The translations under genes and the position numbers were made by a program. DNA of 25,447 bases from DASZFV01 sp035546175 (GTDB lineage Bacteria > Myxococcota_A > Polyangia > Fen-1088), in assembly GCA_035546175.1 (NCBI GenBank), contig DASZWW010000432.1, positions 1-25,447 on the forward strand, given 5' to 3'. Positions 21,316 through 25,447 of this stretch are shown in pieces. Position 1 is the first letter of the stretch; every line of letters starts with the position of its first letter. The notes below the pieces were generated by a model. The model worked only from the letters and a program-made list of their open reading frames with translations, did no database searches and was not told the origin of the DNA.

Positions 21316-22580
21316 CGCCGGCCTCGGGCGGCGGCCCGCCGCCCACCTGCCGCGGCTGCGACGCCCCCGGGCTCTCGCCGGTCGTCTCGCTCGGCAGCAT
21401 GCCGCCCGTCAACGCGTACGTCGACCCCGCGGCGCCGGGCGTCGAGCGCGCCTACCCGCTCGACCTGTGGTTCTGCGCGCGCTGCACGCTCGTGCAGCTC
21501 TCGCCCGTCGTCGACCCGCCGCTGCTCTACGGCAGCTACACGTACCTGTCGTCGGCCTCGCGCACCAACGTCGCGCGCCTCGAGGCGCTCGCCGACGAGC
21601 TGGCCCGCGACTTCGCGCTCGACGCGCGCGCGCGCGTGCTCGAGATCGGCTCGAACGACGGCACGCTCCTGGCCCGCCTCCGCGGCCGCGCGCACGCCGT
21701 CGTGGGCGTCGATCCGGCGCGCAACGTGGCGCCCCTCGCCGAGGCGGCGGGCGTCCGCACGGTCGTGGCCTTCTTCTCGGAGCGCCTCGCCCGCGAGCTC
21801 GCGCGCGACGAGGGCCCCTTCGACCTCGTCCTCGCGCTCAACGTCGTGGCCCACACGCCCGACTTCCGCGACCTGCTCGGGGGCGTGCGCGCGCTCCTCG
21901 CGCCGCGCGGGCGCTGCGTGGTCGAGGTCGTCCACGTCCTGCCGACGCTGCTCGCCGGCGAGATCGACACGATCTATCACGAGCACGTCTACTGCTTCTC
22001 GCTGCTCGCCCTCGCGCACGCCTGCGCGCCGGCGGGGCTCGCGCTCGTCGACGCCGAGCGGATCGCGGCGCAGGGCGGGTCCCTGCGCGTCGTCCTGGCC
22101 CGCGCCGAGGGCGCGCCGCCGCCCGGCCCGCGCGTGGGCCAGATCCTCGCCGAGGAGCGCGCCGCGGGCCTCGACCGCGCCGAGACCTACGCGCGCGTCG
22201 CGAGCCTGGCCCGCGCGCTGCGCGCCGGCGTGAGCGAGGGCGTTCGCGCGCTGCGGGGCTCGGCGGACGCCGTCGTCGGCCTCGGCGCGTCCGCGCGGGG
22301 CGTCGTGCTGATGAACTACTGCGGCCTGGGCCCGGCCGACGTCGACTTCGTGGTCGACGACACGCCGCTCAAGCAAGGCAAGCTCATGCCCGGCTGTCAC
22401 GTGCCCGTGCACGACTGGACGAAAATCGCCAAAGGGATGAAGGTGGCGGGGCTCATGCTGTCGTGGAACTACCGCCGAGAGGTCCTGGCGAAGCTCGCGG
22501 CGCGAACGTCGTGCGCGCGGGTGCTCGTGCCGCTGCCCGTGCTGGAAGAGGTCGTGCTGCCGGCCGACGCGGGGGCATGA
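21312..22580 (+). CDS. Zinc-finger SAM-dependent methyltransferase, sugar C-methyltransferase type
   Basis: This 422-residue protein has the three-part architecture of NDP-sugar C-methyltransferases. An N-terminal zinc-binding domain has C13/C16 and C55/C58 (CRGC and CARC, with LGSMPPVNAY between them). A central SAM domain has VLEIGSNDGT at 109-118 and ALNVVAHTPD. A C-terminal domain includes VVGLGASARGVVLMNYCGL and ends with LSWNYRREVLAKL. The YHEH motif at 222-225 corresponds to the catalytic Tyr/Glu/His cluster known in the TcaB9 type. It likely makes a branched deoxysugar, or methylates a related carbonyl sugar. The ATG overlaps the upstream stop and the TGA overlaps the downstream ATG, so translation of all three cassette genes is coupled. 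No sugar dehydratase lies in the window. Confidence 0.93.
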   Translation: MTPASGGGPPPTCRGCDAPGLSPVVSLGSMPPVNAYVDPAAPGVERAYPLDLWFCARCTLVQLSPVVDPPLLYGSYTYLSSASRTNVARLEALADELARDFALDARARVLEIGSNDGTLLARLRGRAHAVVGVDPARNVAPLAEAAGVRTVVAFFSERLARELARDEGPFDLVLALNVVAHTPDFRDLLGGVRALLAPRGRCVVEVVHVLPTLLAGEIDTIYHEHVYCFSLLALAHACAPAGLALVDAERIAAQGGSLRVVLARAEGAPPPGPRVGQILAEERAAGLDRAETYARVASLARALRAGVSEGVRALRGSADAVVGLGASARGVVLMNYCGLGPADVDFVVDDTPLKQGKLMPGCHVPVHDWTKIAKGMKVAGLMLSWNYRREVLAKLAARTSCARVLVPLPVLEEVVLPADAGA

Positions 22581-24337
22581 GGGCGGGGCCGCTCGCCCGC
22601 GCGCGCGCCGCCTTGGCGCGGGCCTCGGACGCGCGGCTCGCGCTCGTGGTCTTCGCCGTCGCCTTCGCCGCCCGCCTGGCCTTCGTCCTCGAGATCGACG
22701 GCACGGAGTGGGGCCGCGTCCTCGTGGGCGACGCCACCGCCTACGACGCCTGGGCGCGCGCCATCGCCGCGGGCGACTGGCTGGGCCACGAGGTCTTCTA
22801 TCAGGCGCCGCTCTACCCGTACGTCCTCGCCGTCGTCTACGCGATCGCCGGGCCGAGCGCGTTCGCCGTGCGGCTCCTGCAGGCCGCGCTGGGCGGCGGC
22901 TCGTGCGTGCTCCTCGCCGCCGCGGGGCGCCGGTTCTTCTCGCGCGGCGTCGGCCTCGGGGCGGGGCTCGTGCTCGCCCTCTACGGCCCGGCCATCTTCT
23001 TCACGGGGCTCGTCCACAAGATGACGCTCGATCTGTTCTTCACCACCTTCCTGCTCTACGCGCTCGCTCGGCTCTGTGACGAGGCGTCGCCGCGGCGGCG
23101 CTGGCTGCTCCTCGCGGGCGCGGGCACGGGCTGCCTCGCGCTGACGCGCGAGAACGCGCTCGCCTGGCTGCCCGTGCTGCTCGTGTGGCTCGCGTGGCGG
23201 CGGCGCGCCGACGGACGCGCCGTCGCGCGCGCCCTCGGCTGGTTCGTCGGCGGCGCGCTCCTCGTCCTCGGCCCCGTCGCCGCGCGCAACGCCGCGCTGG
23301 GCGGCGTCCCGCTCGTCACGACGTCGCAGGCGGGCGTGAACTTCTACCTCGGCAACAACGCCGACGCGGACGGCACCTACGCGCCGCTGCGCTTCGGCCA
23401 CGGCAGCTTCGTGCAGGAGCGGCAGGACGCCATCGAGCTCGCCGAGCAGGCGCGCGGCCGCGCCCTCTCGCCCGCCGAGGTGTCGAGCTACTGGTCGGAA
23501 CGCGCGTGGAGCTGGATCGGCGAGCACCCGGGCGCCTGGGCGCGCCTGCTCGCCCGCAAGTGGATGCTCGTCTGGGGCGCGCGAGAGATCCCCGACTCCG
23601 ACGAGCCGGCGGTCTACCGCGACGCCTCGCTGGTCCTGCGCGCGACGTGGCCGCTGTCGTTCGGGGTCATCGCGCCGCTCGCGCTCGTCGGCGTCGTCGC
23701 CAGCCTCCGCGCCCGCCGGCGCGGCGCGGTGCTCGTGGCGCTGCTCCTCACCTCGGCGGCCGGCACGGCGGCGTTCCTCGTCTTCGGCCGGTACCGCGTG
23801 CCCATGATCCCGATCGTCGTCCTCTACGCCGCGGTCGGCGCGTCCGAGCTCGCGCGGCTCGCGCGCGAGCGGCCGCCGCGCGTACGAGAAGCGGCGGTGG
23901 CGTTCACGCTGCTCGTCGTGGCGGCGATCGCCGGGCGATTCCCGCGCGTCGAGGACGCCCACCCGCGCGCCATAGCCTACTACAACCTCGGCGTGACCCT
24001 CGAAGGCTCGGGAGAGACGGCGCGCGCGGCCGACGCCTATCGAGCGGCCCTGGGGGACAACCCCGACTTCGAGGAGGCCCACGTCAACCTCGGCGCGCTG
24101 CTGACGAACGGCGGAGACCTCGACGGCGGCGCGCGCGAGGAGCGCGAGGCCCTGCGCCTCAAGCCCGACGACGCGACGGCGCACACCGACCTCGCGAACG
24201 CCCTCCTGCAGTCGGGCCGCCTCGACGAGGCCGAGGTCCACTACCGCGCCGCCCTGCGCGTCGATCCCGACTTCGCGTCGGCGCGCGACGGCCTCGAGAT
24301 CCTCCGCGGCCTGCGCGAGCGCCCCGCGGCGCCCTGA
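22577..24337 (+). CDS. GT39-like membrane glycosyltransferase fused to TPR domain
   Basis: This 586-residue protein begins with a multi-pass membrane region (about 20-460, some ten hydrophobic segments) of the PMT/ArnT-like GT39 family. The first periplasmic loop has VGDATAYDAWARAIAAGDW, then FYQAPLYPYVLAVVY and TRENALAW; VNFYLGNN and RYRVPMIPI occur later. These enzymes move a sugar from a polyprenyl-phosphate donor to an acceptor outside the membrane. Residues about 465-575 are three TPR units (AIAYYNLGVTLEGSGETARA, EEAHVNLGALL, TAHTDLANALLQSGRLDEAE) probably on the periplasmic side, likely to bind the acceptor protein. The ATG overlaps the stop of the methyltransferase. Its own stop forms half of a palindrome shared with the convergent gene. 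Confidence 0.9.
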   Translation: MRAGPLARARAALARASDARLALVVFAVAFAARLAFVLEIDGTEWGRVLVGDATAYDAWARAIAAGDWLGHEVFYQAPLYPYVLAVVYAIAGPSAFAVRLLQAALGGGSCVLLAAAGRRFFSRGVGLGAGLVLALYGPAIFFTGLVHKMTLDLFFTTFLLYALARLCDEASPRRRWLLLAGAGTGCLALTRENALAWLPVLLVWLAWRRRADGRAVARALGWFVGGALLVLGPVAARNAALGGVPLVTTSQAGVNFYLGNNADADGTYAPLRFGHGSFVQERQDAIELAEQARGRALSPAEVSSYWSERAWSWIGEHPGAWARLLARKWMLVWGAREIPDSDEPAVYRDASLVLRATWPLSFGVIAPLALVGVVASLRARRRGAVLVALLLTSAAGTAAFLVFGRYRVPMIPIVVLYAAVGASELARLARERPPRVREAAVAFTLLVVAAIAGRFPRVEDAHPRAIAYYNLGVTLEGSGETARAADAYRAALGDNPDFEEAHVNLGALLTNGGDLDGGAREEREALRLKPDDATAHTDLANALLQSGRLDEAEVHYRAALRVDPDFASARDGLEILRGLRERPAAP

Positions 24338-24344
24338 GCTCAGG
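24333..24344. repeat. Perfect 12-bp palindrome containing both convergent stops
   Basis: CCTGAGCTCAGG is its own reverse complement. The plus-strand TGA (24335-24337) and the minus-strand TGA (24342-24340) are its two halves, so the GT39-like gene and the STAND gene end in the same element with two bases between them. It is too short for a strong terminator. Confidence 0.75.
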
Positions 24345-25398
24345 CGTCGAGCAGGGCCTCGACGCGCAGGATCTTGTGCAGCGACGAGGCGGCCTGCGCG
24401 TGATCCATGGCGGCGAAGACGTGCGACTGCTCGGCCGCGAAGCGGGCGGGGTGCCGCTCGATGAGCGCGACGTAGTGGGCGAAGAAGCGCTCGGCGGGGA
24501 CGCTCCCCTTGTCGGCGAGGGCGTGGCGCACGACGGCGTGCAGCGCGAAGCGGCCGGGGCCGGGCTCCTGGACGAGCCGCCACCGCCGCAGCGTCGCGAG
24601 GGCGCCGCGCGGCGCGCGCGCGAGGGCGGCGATCGAGGCGGCGTCCATGTGGTCTCCCGGGCAGCACGCCAGCACGACGAGCGCGCGCCGGCACGCGGGT
24701 GACAGGCGCGTCCACGCCCACTCGACGAGGAGACGCACCTCGACGACGTCGTCCTCGTGGGCCATGACGCGCACGCGCTCGACGCCCTCCGCGACGAGCC
24801 AGGCGCGCAGCGTCTCGGGCGTCGCGGCGCCCGCCGTGACGAGCGCGTCGGCGATGTCGAGGGCGAGGGGGTTCCAGCGCAGCAGGCCCGTCAGCGCGCG
24901 CACCGACGGGAAGGCATCGCGACGGGCGTGCACGAGCGGCGCGACCACCGGGAAGATCGCCATGCCCGACAGGAGACAGCGGCGCGCCGTGAGCAGCCAG
25001 GTCACGGGGGTCCCCTCGAGCGCGTCGAGGAAGCGGGCCATGGCGCGGTCGTTCTCGTGGTTGTCGAGCACGAGGAGCATGGGCCCGCGCGCCGCGAGCG
25101 CGCGCCGCACGCTCTCGACGAGGGGCTCCCGCGGCGCGCCGAGGCGCAGCGCCACCATCTGGAGCAGCGTGCGGTGGTCCCAGTTGCCGACGCGGAGCCA
25201 GGCGGCGCCGCCCGTGACGCGCCGGCGCAGGCGGTGGGCGAGCGCGGCGGCGAGCACCGACTTGCCGCTGCCGCCGCCGCCGACGAGGGCGAGCCGCTCG
25301 AGCCGCCCGCGCGTGAGCGCCGCCTCGAGCGTCGCGAGCTCCGCGCGCCGGCCGCGGAGGCGCGGCGCGGGGGGCAGGTCGAAGCGGGCGCGTGGCAT
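24340..25398 (-). CDS. STAND/NB-ARC-like ATPase without visible effector or sensor domain
   Basis: This is a 352-residue signalling-type NTPase. LRGRRAEL opens the module, a common lead-in for STAND ATPases. Walker A is GGGGSGKS at 40-47. Walker B is MLLVLDNHEND with Asp112. A WLLTARR sensor segment follows. LLRWNPLALDIADAL replaces the usual GLPLAL helix. A winged-helix region ends with RFALHAVVRHAL, where His takes the place of the MHD His. Typical relatives join this core to an N-terminal effector (DNA-binding, protease, TIR) and C-terminal repeats; here the protein ends soon after the core with a short helical tail. ATG 25398 is chosen over GTG 25407 because TAGAGT lies seven bases upstream. 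A partner gene may lie to the right, outside the window. Confidence 0.85.
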   Translation of the reverse strand: MPRARFDLPPAPRLRGRRAELATLEAALTRGRLERLALVGGGGSGKSVLAAALAHRLRRRVTGGAAWLRVGNWDHRTLLQMVALRLGAPREPLVESVRRALAARGPMLLVLDNHENDRAMARFLDALEGTPVTWLLTARRCLLSGMAIFPVVAPLVHARRDAFPSVRALTGLLRWNPLALDIADALVTAGAATPETLRAWLVAEGVERVRVMAHEDDVVEVRLLVEWAWTRLSPACRRALVVLACCPGDHMDAASIAALARAPRGALATLRRWRLVQEPGPGRFALHAVVRHALADKGSVPAERFFAHYVALIERHPARFAAEQSHVFAAMDHAQAASSLHKILRVEALLDA

Positions 25399-25411
25399 GG
25401 CGCGCACTCTA
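25399..25411 (-). promoter_or_regulatory. TAGAGT seven bases before the STAND ATPase start
   Basis: On the minus strand TAGAGT (25411 to 25406) is followed by seven bases and ATG at 25398. There is no Shine-Dalgarno sequence, so this is another possible leaderless start. Confidence 0.4.
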
Positions 25412-25447
25412 ACCCGCCCGAACGGCGCGCGCGCCCGCGCGGCGGTC

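Overview
The window is about 25 kb of very GC-rich DNA (roughly 70% GC or more by eye) with dense coding, strong G/C third positions and short intergenic gaps. It fits a myxobacterium, most likely of the Sorangium/Polyangium type. The signs are many lipoproteins with Gly/Ser/Thr-rich 'GTGG' linkers, a discoidin-domain lipoprotein with an N-terminal 'EAAL' stretch, Cys-patterned secreted modules, and an ECF42-type sigma factor. I see no tRNA, rRNA, CRISPR array, insertion sequence, integrase or phage gene. This looks like chromosomal backbone with lineage-specific envelope genes. Long reading frames in other phases are high-GC shadows and are left out.

Layout. (1) 1-2879: a copper-type P1B ATPase (cut by the left edge) diverges from a secreted FKBP isomerase, which is followed by an RMD1/DUF155 membrane protein. 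(2) 2904-4684: a DGPF/YCII protein and an ECF42-like sigma factor on the minus strand. (3) 4839-9346: an exported esterase, a pirin, a lipoprotein with two nearly identical discoidin domains, and two small proteins. (4) 9390-11861: an ArsR-methyltransferase fusion regulator (SahR-like) and S-adenosylhomocysteine hydrolase, with a strong promoter and perfect palindrome in front. (5) 11924-14167, minus strand: an outer-membrane-type protein, a PPK2 polyphosphate kinase and a coiled-coil protein. (6) 14262-20381: a PEGA membrane protein, a minus-strand operon of one porin-like protein plus two paralogous lipoproteins, and, facing away from it, a large lipoprotein with two Cys modules and a propeller-like C-terminus. 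(7) 20455-24337: a translationally coupled glycan cassette (GT2, zinc-finger C-methyltransferase, GT39-like enzyme fused to TPRs). (8) 24340-25398: a small STAND/NB-ARC-like ATPase.

How the genes may work together. The ahcY unit is a plausible autoregulated S-adenosylhomocysteine detoxification circuit. The 14.6-20.4 kb region is the least familiar part: a porin and three secreted Cys-containing lipoproteins transcribed away from one 326-bp control region, which could be a cell-surface system. The GT2-methyltransferase-GT39 set probably decorates a surface glycan. A recurring layout, TANNNT then 6 nt then the start codon with no convincing Shine-Dalgarno, suggests several leaderless mRNAs and was used to choose some starts. 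All functional statements rest on reading the sequence by eye; no database search was run.
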